Source: Norana najaformis
Taxonomy: Eukaryota; Annelida; Clitellata; Crassiclitellata; Hormogastridae
Direction of reading: 5' to 3'
Assembly (NCBI GenBank): GCA_964023275.1
Contig: OZ029915.1
Span: 13,460,712 to 13,524,711 of the forward strand
Length of the DNA: 64,000 nt
Part shown: positions 23,930 through 35,619 of the stretch, piece by piece
How positions within the stretch are numbered: the stretch's first letter is position 1
Layout of the letters: every line of letters starts with the position of its first letter
Notes under the pieces: generated by a model
The model's database searches: none
What the model was told of the DNA's origin: nothing
What the model saw: the letters and a program-made list of their open reading frames with translations, nothing else
Position numbers and translations under genes: made by a program

Positions 23930-24515
23930 ATACAAAAGAACTTGAGACGACATCAACGAGTGGACCGAATATTTGCTTTTTCTTAACAGGCTAGTTAGTT
24001 GTGCTAAACAGGAGTCTGAGTCCGATTGCTGAGAGAAAAATGCTTCAAAATTTTGACTTACAAGATCTTATACATCAGTTGTAACCTGGAATGTTACGCC
24101 TCATAAAATCATCGCATTTTTAGAGATGTAGCTTAATTAATTGTTTTTTCATTATTTATTTCAACAAAAGCAAGCATTTTATTGAAATGTTACTAAACAT
24201 TTCTATGCCACTCTAAGTACCTCGAGCAGAAACTGTTCGGTGGTGTAAGTTCATCTATAATACTCACATAACTGGCATAGTCAGTATCGTACTCGTAATC
24301 GTGAACTCGAGATTTCTACAGCGCCGAAGGAAAGCTAAGTAGCAGGAACCAGCTTATTCACACTACTGGTGGGCGTTACGTATAACCCATAGAACCCAAC
24401 AAACGAAATGCCATCTAGGAATGAAAATTGACACCATGTTCAAAGTTCCTCCTCTGTTCTCAGGATGAGAAATAACGACCTACACATGAAACCTAAATAT
24501 GCTGATGTCGCCAGT
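23930..24515. repeat. Repeated 0.59-kb block, copy 1
   Basis: Almost identical to 36421-37006, from AACTTGAGACG(A/G)CATCAA to GCTGATG(T/A)CGCCAGT. It contains a nested piece of the CGTAAT-tailed LINE 3' end (about 24292-24365). The other copy directly follows the broken transposase gene at 35620-36411, so this block may be the 3' part of that older element. Confidence 0.9.
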
Positions 24516-24573
24516 TATAACGTCTGTAGAAACGTCTACAGTACAGTTGGCTGTTGTTCTATGTCTGAATAAA

Positions 24574-24790
24574 ATGTAATCCAGAGAATTCTACATCACC
24601 CAATGAAAGCCACGTCACGGGGACCAGCTTGTTCATAAGCGCTATGTCAAAACAAAATCGATGGGCAAAAGTGTACGGTTCCAGGTCAAGATCCAAAAGT
24701 GAGGCAGAGAGACAGCGTGGCAACTACGGTGGTTGATGTTTGGGGTTGGAGCGGAAAGAGGTATAAGAGGAAGAAGGTTATAAAATGGTT
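24574..24790 (-). mobile_element. LINE 3'-end fragment (CGTAAT-tailed family)
   Basis: Contains GAAAGCC(A)CG...GGGGACCAGCTTGTTCA, CAAAACAAAATCGATGGGC, GTTCCAGGTCAAGATCCAAA and GAGGCAGAGAGACAGCGTGG. The same string of phrases occurs at 41219-41640 and 54703-54930 and, on the opposite strand, at 53163-53400 and 59836-60076. Confidence 0.8.
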
Positions 24791-25087
24791 CTCCAAGATC
24801 AGATGAGTAAATCAAGGGCATTCAGAAGTATTGTTTTAGAAGATGCCTACCTTCCATTAAAATTTGCTGTTTCGCTTACAACCGCATTACACTGTTGCTT
24901 CTATGATCTACGGAAGCACTTGCTTCTCATGACGCTATTTGTCTCTTGCATATGCATGCCTCGATCAGTAGTAGTTACCTCAGTTTAGCATTCATTTTAA
25001 AAATTCCGCAAAACGCACTTGTCTACATAATTTATACAAGATGCTTGCAGCGCTTCTGGTACTTGAAAGGCGCTACATTGTTTTATG

Positions 25088-25130
25088 CATACTTACATAC
25101 ATACATACATATACATATACATATTACGAC
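25088..25130. repeat. (CATA)n microsatellite
   Basis: A short run of CATA repeats in intergenic DNA. Confidence 0.8.
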
Positions 25131-25216
25131 GCTTTGATGACTTAGCTTGTTTTTTACCGGCTTATAAAATTGGATAGTTAGACGTTGAACTGATGCATAA
25201 AACATTGAACTCGAAA

Positions 25217-28186
25217 TTTTTATTTATTTATTTTTATTTATTTAAAACACTTGTAACGCGCGCAACGTCAGTAAACCTGAATCTGAGGCGCGGATGTATA
25301 TTCGCTAGGGGCCAAGATGGAGTCATGCAAAAGCCAGGATGAAGTAGTGAGTCTTAACAAGTGCTTTAAAAGATGATAGCGAGTTTGCAAGTCGGGCCTT
25401 TTGTGGTAGACGATTCCAAATGCGAGGAGCACAACAGTTTAAGGCACGTGATCCTATATTTATCCTGAACCTAGATTCTTGCAACAAACCAGTATCAGAA
25501 GAACGCAAGAATCTGGGAGGGCGATATGGAGTCAGCAAAGTATTAAGATATGATAGAAGGCCAGTGTTCTGAACATTAAAAGTCAAGCATGCAATTTTAA
25601 ACTTAATACGCCACTCAACAGAAAGCCAGTGAAGTTCACGAAGGCGATCCAATGCACTTTATGAAGAAGAACCTGTAACAACCATAGAAAGAGAGTTTTG
25701 AACCCTCTTGAGCTTTTTACATTAAGAGAAGATATACCATATAACACTACATTTGCATAGTCTAATCGAGAACTAACAAGTTAACATGCCACTGTTTTAG
25801 CCATGTCATTAGTCAGAGAATGTCTGATGTGACGAAATGCCTTGACGTGGTAGAAACAAGACCTGCAATTTGAAGATACATTGAAGTCATAGTTGTCAAG
25901 AGTGACATTGAGAGTTTTGATTTTGTCTGATAGTGGGATTTTGGTTCCTGCAAAGTCAATAGAAGAATACGAAGTGAAAGACTGCATACTCTGCTGAGTT
26001 GTGAAAAGAATTGCCTCTGACTTATCTGAATTGATTGCAAGATCATTAAAGCAAAAACAGGTGTGAAGAGAGGACAAACAGTGTTCAAGTTCAGTTTTAG
26101 CTGAAGGAACTGTTGCAGAGAGAGCAACGTAGAGTTGAGCATCATCAGCATATTGCTGGACCAATGTATTTTGCATGCGTGCAATTTGTCAAATGGGCGA
26201 AATAAAGGTAGAAAATAGGAGAGGTCCAAGGACAGAACCCTGAGGTACAACTGAACGACAGGCAATAGGGTCAGAGCGAGATGAGTTTATTGCCACTCGT
26301 TGAGAACGATCATTGAGATAAGATGATATCCAGTGAAGAGCAGGACCAGTAATTCCAAAAGATGTGTGGAGTCGAGACAGCAGAATACCATGATCTACAG
26401 TATCAAATGCAGCATTCAAATCAAGCGATAAAGGAAGAGATGCTTTTGCCGGAATCCACTGAATTAAATATATTGTTAAGTGTGCTAGTAAGAGCAGTCT
26501 CAGTTCAATGATGTTTACGATAAGCCGACTGAAAAGGACTAAAATTTGGAGATGTTACATGCCCCTGAAGACGTATGAGAAAAAGGCGTTCAAGCAGTTT
26601 GGAGATATTATTCCGATTGGGAATAGGCCTATAATTAGCCAGACAGTCCTTATCAAGATCAAGTTTTTTAGTAAGGGTGTTACAAAAGCAGTTTTAAAAG
26701 CAGAGTGAAAGCGACCTTCACAAAAGCAGAGATTAGCCAGGTGAGCAATGAGGATAGAAAACACATTTGAACAGGAAGGGAAGTTGGAATGAAGTCCAGT
26801 TGTGATGATTTAGATTGAACATTTCCGATGAGTCTAGCAACTTCCTGTACTGTAACGGAAGGTCAGGCACAAAACTCATTACCAGGATGTCTAACATCAG
26901 GAAACAGTTTTGCCCTGTCCAACCCAACCCTACGCTTTGATATAGTAGACTTTAAGTTAGATATTTTAGCAGCAAACAGAGGTTTTTGTCTTCAGGGTCA
27001 CTAGATAAATTGGCAGTACTGTTCGAGGAGTGAAGCAACTTCTTTATGATGCTCCATCGGTCTTTCGAAGTTTCGGCAATGTCCAACTGGTTACGGAAGA
27101 ACTGCTGTCAAGATGTTACGATTAGTTTGTTAGATATCCTGCATGCTTTTCTGTAGGCAATTCGATCGCTTTCCTGCAGAGTTTTCTTCCACCGACGTTC
27201 CAGATGACGATGATCACATTTGGCCTGCTTTGCTTCATCAGAAATTCATTTTGTGATTGGCTTGGCAGGTCTTCTAAAGCAGGTGCGAATAGGCGCAACT
27301 TTATCTAGTTCCCTCGAAACAACGGTAGAGAGTTTCTCTACAAAAGCATCTGCTGCCTGGGCTGGATCTGAAAACAGTTCAGTGTTGAACAGCGCCTGCT
27401 CAAACTCGACTGTGTTGATCTGCTTGATTGGGCGAAAGGAAAAGGCAACTGGACGGATGGACGTACCCACTGCTACTGCAGCAGTGATAAGACTGTGGTC
27501 ACAGATACAGCCAGCATCAATATCCCGAACATTTCCAACGTTTGCAGGATTATCAGTGATTAGTAAATCCAGCAGGTTTCAACCGTGCATCTAACCCGTG
27601 ATAAATATGATTTCCATCACTGCCTGGACAGTTGCCACAAACGAGCAGACGGTCATTTGTCTGGCAGTAATTGTGGAAATCTTGTCCGAAAATTCGTCTT
27701 GGCGTGAATGGAGCTTGATGGTGGACGATAGATGTTAGCGATGATCAAAGACGAAGCAGCTTAACCTGCTCGGACCAACTGAAGCTCGTACGATAACGGA
27801 TGAAAGGAGTCGGACAGAGGATGGACGGTACTTCAGTGGACGAACGGTAGATGACTGCAAGACCACCGCCTCGGCCAAGGCCACAGTCAACTGGCTACCG
27901 GTGAACATGTAGTACGGAGAGTTGCCTTGTTTACGTATCCGTTCGGTGGTCCAGGGTTAAGTTCGATGTTTCCAGACATGATTAGCAGTAGTGCCACAAG
28001 AAATGCACTTAACGACCGTCTCTTTCGAGGGCGAAACGGACATCCAGTTCGAAACCACGTCAGAACGATCGTCAAACTGTAGAGAGAGGGTTGAGGGCGA
28101 ACGATAGCATTTAATTTATTAATCGTTAAACTTACAGGTAAACGGGTGTAAACATACGCAGTGTATTCAACCATTGAATTCGACAA
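25217..28186 (-). mobile_element. CR1-like LINE, degenerate, with 2A-like relic near its 5' end
   Basis: Minus-strand coding traces in order: a 2A-like motif (27976-27947), endonuclease pieces in shifted frames (about 27900-27240), then reverse transcriptase with AFDTVDHGILLSRL, VVPQGSVLGPLLF and QQYADDAQLYVALS (26419-25781), then a C-terminal tail with RIWNRLPQKARLANSLSSFK (25652-25323). It ends in a (TTTA)n tract at 25217-25244, the reverse of an A-rich 3' tail. Multiple stops and shifts make it inactive. Confidence 0.88.
27947..27976 (-). other. 2A-like ribosome-skipping motif relic
   Basis: Minus-strand residues read LLLIMSGNIELNPGP. The known 2A consensus is D(V/I)ExNPGP; here the leading Asp is Asn, which is expected to weaken skipping. 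2A-like sequences at this place upstream of the endonuclease are established for some APE-type LINEs of invertebrates. Confidence 0.72.
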
Positions 28187-29339
28187 GTAGAATTGTACAT
28201 GAACAACTACATAATATCATCTGCGATTTTTTATTTGGAAAATCATCAAATCATTTAGTTTGTCTACATACGAAAAATATTTTTATTAGTTTTTCTATGC
28301 ATTGGAAGTAACTGATAGAAGTGATAGAGTCAGCAAAGTGGGCATATCCAGCGACATTTCATGGGACAACAGCGACAATAGTAGCGACAACAATGCACAC
28401 TTTTCTCCCTCTTCCATTTTTCGTTCACTGCTGCAAATAAAAGTTTAAAAAAGAAATAGAACTCAGTAAATTGCATATTTTGAGTAAATATAACAGTCAG
28501 TACAATGGCGAACACTTGTGCAGCCACCATTAGGAACGAGGTTATATAGATATCCTTCCATAAACTTCAAGACGATAGTCATATCCAAAATGGAAATGAA
28601 GCGTTTCTTCCGCCAACCCTCAAAATTGGTAAGTCATACCTGGTGGAAGATTTATATATAGGGTTTATTTATATATAGGTTGCCGCTATACAGGGTTGCA
28701 ACATTGGGTTGTTTGTTTTACGCGCCGAGGGATGGGCTGCTTTTGTAGAGGTAATATCGTTTTTGGTTAATTTATTTAATCGATATCCTGCTTTTAATGC
28801 AAATTTTCGCTGGCCACTTCAATTTTGTCTGGACTGAACCCATCTCATCACTGCAGTCTGATGCGCTTTATTCCGCTTGGCGAGTTCCCCATTTCTTCAG
28901 CATCTCTGTTGTATAACTCCAAATCTAACCTTATTTCGCTGAGCTAACGAATCAACGCGCATAGCTGAAAAATCTTGACTGTCTTATATCCAATTAGGCT
29001 CCGTCTTCCTACTTGCTGCATGCCATCAGAATGTTGTTGTACAGTCTCTGCCTTGCCATGTACATTCTTTACCTGTTGTTCATTCGATACATCTGACGGA
29101 TACACTCTTCTATCTGCCAAGACAATATGTCACCTCAAAGGCGAAGTCAACTGTCCTGTTCCGAAATTAAGATCCTTTGACGCATATTCTTTATACTTAA
29201 TTAAGCCAACTACAAGTAAGTTACCTGCGCGTCTCTTTGTGGCTGGTGTGGGTCATGATTCACACTGTACTAAGTGCCCATCTAGATCTGGATCACATGT
29301 TAACATCTTCTCTAACTTGCCTACCTATTGCTCCTTCTT
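28187..29339. other. Interval without a supported gene
   Basis: The last part may be 5' untranslated or ORF1-like DNA of the LINE fragment that starts about 29340. A long + frame at 28975-29358 (127 codons) has no recognisable domain and overlaps the LINE in another frame. Nothing else was recognised. Confidence 0.45.
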
Positions 29340-29790
29340 TCTGGTGACAATTACCTGAATCCCGGCCCTCATTGTCTTAACGCCATTGATTTCTCTCACC
29401 TAACCTTTCACTCTATCCGTAACAAATTCCTTCTAAATGATATCTCTCATCATCCCACTGATATTCTTGCTTTAAACCAAACATAGCTCCAACTTTCTGA
29501 ATACGCCTTCTTTCTTCTTCGTCGTTTTCTTCCCCGAGTGTGCCTTGCAGGAGGTCGAGGTGGAGGAGTAGCCATTTTCTACAAGTTGTGCCTTAAACTG
29601 TCTCGTTTTCCACTTTCTAATATGCTTACAAAGTGTTTTTAATGTCTTGCCGAAACTCTCGACTCTCGTCATGGGACCTGGTGGATAACGTTTATTAACA
29701 TTTATTTAACCTCCATTAGTTCCACTTCCTGGTTTTCTTACAGAATTTGCATTTTGGGTTCAATTTACTTCAACAGCTAAAACGAATTTC
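29340..29790 (+). mobile_element. LINE 5' fragment: 2A-like relic and APE endonuclease start
   Basis: On the + strand from about 29325 the frame reads LLLLLSGDNYLNPGP, then FHSIRNKFLLNDISHHPTDI, then, after stops and a shift, CLAGGRGGGVAIFYKLCLKL and ISSTSWFSY. This is the normal start of a CR1-type ORF2 endonuclease (the SIRNK, HHPDIL and GGGVAI stretches). It is truncated before the reverse transcriptase. Confidence 0.72.
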
Positions 29791-30207
29791 TAATGTTCTT
29801 AGATATGTTTGAAAATTCCATTATGCAAATGATCTTCATTATATGCGCAACTGCCATCACTTCAACGGAACTTTTCACTTAAAATTAAACTAATCAGCTA
29901 AAATTTTGCCAGTGGGCAATAGAAGAAATTTTCATGTCTGTCTACTGTTTCCTTATGCAATTTCTAAACAGTTCCAAGTTTCAATCAAAATTTCAGATGA
30001 GCTAAACCTTTCGTATCATAGCAACTCAGTGCAAGTGCTATCATACCTGTAACTTGAGAAAATTTGGTGCTACACATTAACAGTTGACTCTGAGACATTC
30101 TGTTATAGCAATGTTGAGAATCACGTTGCATTTCTTAGCGGAAAGTCCACTTGTTTGAATCGCAAATTTCGCCTAAAATGCTGAGTAAAAGTCATTTTAT
30201 AACTTAC

Positions 30208-30435
30208 TTGACAAGAGTGAAAGATCCGATATTATACTTTGGCGTTTGGCTTGTCTGCGCAGTGCATCGATGTATTCCCTGGACGCATAGCCGTTGCCAT
30301 CTAGTTCGGCCTTCTTCCAATTCTCATTTGGCACTTGTTTTTCATCGCCCTCAAACCCTTTCAATACAACCAATATTAAATTGCTGTAGTTCTTCCGTTG
30401 GCTGTGTAGCTTTCGCAAATGATTCAAGAACTGCT
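30208..30435 (-). CDS. Candidate minus-strand exon of unknown protein
   Basis: An open minus-strand stretch reads YSNLILVVLKGFEGDEKQVP, NENWKKAELDGNGYASREYI and DALRRQAKRQSIISDLSLLS, and ends at a strong donor GTAAGT in phase 1. The acceptor side (TTTAGCAG near 30434) is weak and in phase 0. The KRQ dibasic site would fit a processed secreted precursor, but I do not recognise the protein. It may belong with the signal exons at 31875-31974 or 31019-31073. Confidence 0.3.
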
Positions 30436-30599
30436 AAACCATACAAATTACGGGAAAGCGCAAAATGCAATACTGAGGTAAAGATCTTGTCAGATATCGA
30501 CTGTAAGTGGCGTTAAAGTTCCTTATAAGCAACAGGTTCATCTGTAAACAAATGTTTAGATATCTAGAAAGTCACCACTGACGTGCTTTCGAAACACCT

Positions 30600-30960
30600 G
30601 CTGTAGAGCTCAACCAACGGAGTCTCATCCCGAGTTGACAGTTGAACCATAAACGGAATTCATGGACCGCATTGCATTCAGAATGAGTTTCGACAACAGC
30701 CGACAAGACTGACTGGCACTCCCATTCAGGTGGTAGAATGCGCTATGCCCGGATATCGCTCGGGCCACCAGGTCTGTGCAGAAGAGGCAATCTCTGTATT
30801 CGGCCGATTGGTCATACCATCTCTTTGTGATTGATATTTGATGCCACTCCAAAAACCTTGTCTTACCGTTGTTTCACCGGATCCGAGAATTTCCGGTCGC
30901 AGACGGCATATGTAAGTATTTCGTTCGACAAGTCCAATGGTTATAATGGATCGATTCAAA
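30600..30960 (-). pseudogene. Remnant 1 of an unrecognised minus-strand family
   Basis: Minus-strand pieces read TYICRLRPEILGSGETT and, in another frame, YRDCLFCTDLVARAISGH followed by FYHLNGSA. The region 34990-34560 shows DECLSCSNLIARGITEH and TYVHCLQPGNLGYAEIRT, and 55461-55063 shows FLTCNDVLA. The CxxCxDL(V/I)AR stretch is shared but the reading frames are broken. Function unknown. Confidence 0.4.
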
Positions 30961-31018
30961 CACCATGGAGAAACGAAAGGCTTAAGTTAAACCCAAGAAA
31001 AAGATCCGAAATGCATAC

Positions 31019-31073
31019 CCAGGCTCAGTATAAGTCCGATCATTGCAAGAATCATTAAGTAAATGCTGCACAT
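31019..31073 (-). CDS. Candidate signal-peptide exon, minus strand
   Basis: A minus-strand ATG at 31073 opens MCSIYLMILAMIGLILSL, and the exon ends one base later at GTATGC (phase 1). Hydrophobic and phase-compatible with the first exons in this window, but short and without other support. Confidence 0.3.
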
Positions 31074-31329
31074 AACAAACTAATGAATCGAAATGAAACA
31101 AAAAGCAGAACAACAACCATCTTGGCTATTTGACTACTTGACTACTGACACACTTACTTGATCCTAGACGCCTTGATTGGGACTCGCGCCAGAATAGTGT
31201 TGAGCTGGTCCAAACTTTGGAATTTATTGTCCAGTTCTGTGCTTTGTGTCAGTTCTTTAATGTCATTTACGTCTAACTTAAACATCGATTAATGATTTGT
31301 GCATTTTTATAACTGTGCTATAGAAGTTA

Positions 31330-31566
31330 TTAGATTAGATTTGAAAATGTCCGGAGCGTTGTCATTCTCAAGGAAGTGACTGTCTCAGCCTCCACGGCTA
31401 CCATAGGAGAATCCTGTAATACATTCGAGTTCGTAGCATGGATGTGTGCTACATAAAAAGTAGAAGAATTGAAGATAAACAGCTCAGAGACTGAACCCTG
31501 TGTAACACCTGAACGAAAGGTGATAGGCTTATGGTAAGTGTTTTTATTGCAACTTATTGAGGACAA
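31330..31566 (-). mobile_element. LINE reverse-transcriptase fragment
   Basis: A minus-strand frame contains YHKPITFRSGVTQGSVSELF, a decayed form of the VPQGSVLGPLLF reverse-transcriptase motif preceded by a Cys/His-poor loop as in CR1-type LINEs. Confidence 0.55.
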
Positions 31567-31874
31567 TCCATAGAAGAACAGAACTTAAACCTCTAAATGG
31601 GTGTAATCGTAATCGTAATTGCACTTTATATGACACGTCTTCAAGAAAAGTGCTCAGTAGTGCTCCCGACCAGATAACACAAGACCACGACCGAATATAA
31701 TGGTCTTCAATCGCTGGCGAAATATAGTCAGAGAAAGGGCAGAGTCGTTTCCAGAATTGATAAGATCTTAAACCAAGAAATCATTTCTAACAATCGATCA
31801 GAAAGAATTTTGATTCTGTATAAATACACAGTTGTCATGAAAATACGTGAGAAATAACTAGAAAGATGTCTTAC

Positions 31875-31974
31875 GATTGTCGATCAGGAATGAGTCGGCA
31901 TTGTCTGATTCTGCAGATGACCATCTAACGAACAGTGCTGCGAACAGCATCAACGACACCAGAATGGTTTTCAT
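31875..31974 (-). CDS. Signal-peptide exon of a candidate minus-strand secreted-protein gene
   Basis: The minus-strand ATG at 31974 opens MKTILVSLMLFAALFVRWSS then AESDNADSFLIDN, and stops in phase 1 at GTAAGA. This is a strong classical signal peptide with a likely cleavage after SSA. A TATA-like ACATATAAG lies about 70 bp upstream on the same strand (near 32045). The following exons are not certain; the best candidates are the minus-strand stretches at 30960-30600 and 30435-30208. Confidence 0.5.
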
Positions 31975-34560
31975 GTTACACTCTACAATTCCTTTATTAA
32001 CACAGTCAAGACGACATCTATAGTCTCCTGGCTAGGCAGAACTTATATGTACTGTTGTAAGCTTTTCTCTTATTTAACGACTATACTCGAGTAGACCTAG
32101 ATCGATTTCTTATTTGCACAACCTCATTCTGAGTCGTTCAACGTCAGTCCGTGTTGACTATGCGGATGCTGATAGGCTACTGTGCTTGTCACTAGGAAAA
32201 CACATTTAGGCTACGATAAATGCGGAGACTGAACGCTGTAGAAATGTTCTTGCCACTGCTATTATTATGAGACCTGTGATAATAACCGAGGCAAGAGGAA
32301 AGATAATTCACGCTTGTTTTCTTCCCACACCCGCCCGTGTTATTAGGCAAACTGACAGTTTTTGGGTGGTTCATCAATGTCAGAACTAGATCCTGCTTTA
32401 GATGCGAATGTTTTAACTGCAGCTATTAGGCCTACATACCTTAAATTATCTAATTATTTGCAACAGTAAACAAAATACTAAGAATGTGAATGTGTGATCT
32501 AACGCATTTGAACGATCCTTTAGGAAATCGTTAAATGTTTCTTATAAAAGCATCAGAAACAGCAATTTCACCAAATCATGAATCAAAAAATAAGAAGATA
32601 AACGCGCATTGGTTTTAAGAATTTCAAAGTGGCTGGTTGTGGACGCACGCGAGACAGCAAGTTAAGATTTTTAAAGATACAGTTTCATCAACTTACACTT
32701 GATTATGAAATGCATATTCGCACTATTAAGCGCTTACCATGCGATATGCTGCAATATGTCTTTGTCATTTCCAAGAGTCAATGAAGCCTGTCTGGCTAGT
32801 CTACCTACGTCGCATGTCATGTTCATTGTTCAATGTCTATGATAAATGTGAATTCTTCATTCTGTGTTCATATTTCTAGACCCTTAATGTAGCGCCTTTA
32901 GTTAGTACCTAAAAATATCGGCTGACTATCTATCTGATATCAAAAGATATGACTTACAATGAGTTAAAAATGTGTGAAAAAACGAATCCTGCGATTCTTA
33001 TACAGTATAAGATTATGTCAAAGTATGATCCAGTACTTGAGTACGTAAGATGAGTTCAGGCTCATGTTCCGTTAGATCTGCAGATCTCCACGGGCAGTAA
33101 AGCGCAGCAATCGTCGACCAGTTTAACTCCAGAACACAGTTGCGATATGTGATGTAATATAACTCGACAGTTGTAAGGCGTCGTTGCCTCAAAATCTTAG
33201 CGTGGTCGTTGCCTCACTTGGTGATATCTTCTCCAGAGAAATACCAGGTGGCTGTGCGTTCCTATATCGAGCATCTAGGATTATATACTGCAGACAGACG
33301 TTGGGGTCTGCTGGTCTTACGCTGCCGTAAAACGACGCCAACATAATGCGCTCTTGCGGCCTCTTTCTGTAGACGTCTTAGATTGACAAATCCAACTGTT
33401 TTTCCGCGAGAAACAAATAAAAATATTATCGGCCTATCGTAAGTGCATCTTTCAGATCTGTCAGCCACAAGTACGACTTCATATATACATACATGTACCA
33501 ACTTACGCACATATGCACCAGTCTCAGACAATACTTATTGATCACTCAAAATGCAAATGCACTATACCACTGTTAGGTCTATATAATATATTATTTAATT
33601 GTTGTCTTCATGTTATTATAAATTTAGCGGTTGCAGTCTTAGTCACTGTCAAACTGATCCAATGACCATCAACAGTTACAGTTCCAAGTTTTCGCTCCAT
33701 TGTACACGATGTAAATATAAATCTCCGAAATGTCTTAGCGCCACACAAAAGCCACCGCAGACAAACGAACTTATTTACCGTCTAAAGTATACGCATAGTC
33801 CAAGTATACGCATAGTCCAATGTCTCACGCAGGCCACAGGGAGAGAGATAGACAGACAGACAGAGATATAGAGAGGAAATTTGGGAGAGTGAAACGGAAG
33901 AAAATCAAACGTAGCCTCGACACAACATATGGGAATTAGGCTGTCCAGTGCTTGACACGAAAGTAGGCTTACATGAAAATCTTCCATCATCTATAGAGTA
34001 AGGTTTAGCTAAAATTGAAACAGTGTAGCTGCCATTTGCTTCTCTACAAACTGTTCGTGCTACATCTCGGCAGATATGAAGTTCTGGTAGCAATTAATGG
34101 CCATATGAATGCAGAACAAGATTAACCAGTATGCAAACTACGCAATTGCATGGGGTCTCCGGTGACGGGGCCTCGATTGCAGTCAGAATTTTTATGCAGT
34201 GGCAAAAACTCACACAGAATTTATTTTACTATCGATTTGGCCTTAGAATTTATTCATTAGTTTAATTTAAATGAGGATCTCCACCAAACCCATCTTGCAA
34301 ATTGAAAAGTCGACCAAGTAGCCAGCTGCTTTTACATAAGTTTCGTTTCTTGTAGTCAAACTTTTTGTCAATATATAGTCTATGCTGACATAAAATTGTT
34401 TCTTACTTAAACGCGTGAAAACGCTAAACAAGTCCCTTCACTGCTGTTATCGATTATTAGGGTCCTAACCCTTCGGCGTTCATTGTCCTAGTTCCTGGGT
34501 CCTAGACCCATGAATTTTCATCCAGGTACCGGATGTGCCTTGTTGAACAAGTCCCTTCAC
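31975..34560. other. Interval without a supported gene
   Basis: Beyond the TATA-like site near 32045 I see only a (GACA)n-type run near 33840-33870 and short open frames without motifs. The phrase CAAGTCCCTTCAC(T/C)GCTGTTA occurs twice, near 34431 and 34548, as a 117-bp direct repeat. Confidence 0.5.
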
Positions 34561-34990
34561 CGCTGTTACCATTTATAGCTGATAGTTGACTTGACATCAT
34601 GTTCAGAATCTCTGGATCTCAATGCATAATGAACGACAACGGCCAATGAAGGCCGCTGAACTTGGTTGCCTCAATGTTTAGCATTTCCTCGTAAGGTGGA
34701 AGAATAGTCAGTGTTCGGTGATACCTCGAGCAATCAGGTTAGAGCACGACAGGCATTCGTCACCAGGCGGCCGATTGTTCCTAGAACCTCTCCGTGATTG
34801 ATGTGAAGACTCTCCTCGTCCTGATTTCAGCGTATCCTAGATTTCCCGGTTGTAGACAGTGTACATAGGTCTGAGGCACACCGTCCAGGTGGTAACCTGT
34901 CCAATCTTTATAGGTGGACTGGTCCAGATTGGCGATCACACTTCCGTCACATTCGACCAATCACCGTCAGAAACTCATGGCATTTACCGA
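34561..34990 (-). pseudogene. Remnant 2 of the unrecognised minus-strand family
   Basis: On the minus strand DECLSCSNLIARGITEH parallels the DCLFCTDLVARAISGH of remnant 1, and TYVHCLQPGNLGYAEIRT parallels TYICRLRPEILGSGETT. Stops and frame changes separate the two parts. At the DNA level it also shares the phrase GTTCTGAACATG with remnant 3 (55063-55461), allowing one mismatch. Confidence 0.4.
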
Positions 34991-35619
34991 CTAATCGATA
35001 AATGACTCCGAAACACAGACTTGGTCGCAGCTGAAGTCTGAACATACAAGAATATAATTATAGGGCAAATCCCACGTACGAAGTAGTAATCGATTGAAAT
35101 GACCAGATAGAGAAAAAACGGTCATCTGCAGAACTTGAAAATCTTTTAGTTTAAGATAGATATACATCTCAGTGCCATAGAAAACGTGACATTAGGAAAA
35201 TTCTTGTGATAAACTATATATGTGTACTGTGTATTTTTGTGTAAACAAATTTCCTGAAGAAATATACACAGTGTACCACAGATGTATGTCGTCAACATAG
35301 CAAATTTAGATAGCTTTCAAAATGCACAGCATTACATTTGTCTGTTGCATACAAATTTGAGCAGCAGCTTGACTTGATTTGATATTGCGCCGGTATAAAT
35401 GAAAGCTGGTCTCCCTCACACGGCCTAAGGTTGGCGCTGAGAAATTTCGGAGAATTACATTTACAAATACATTTACATATACAGCATTGACCCAGCATTC
35501 TACACTTTGATTAGCTTGCCTTTGATTAACATGTCTTTGCGGCATCCCATTATCCTAAGCACATTATGGCATATCAACGTATGTGGTTTACATGGGGTCC
35601 CTGACCGATTAGTAGGGCC

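Noticed and set aside
33262-33531. 89-codon minus-strand frame
   Set aside because: No signal peptide, domain or splice context.
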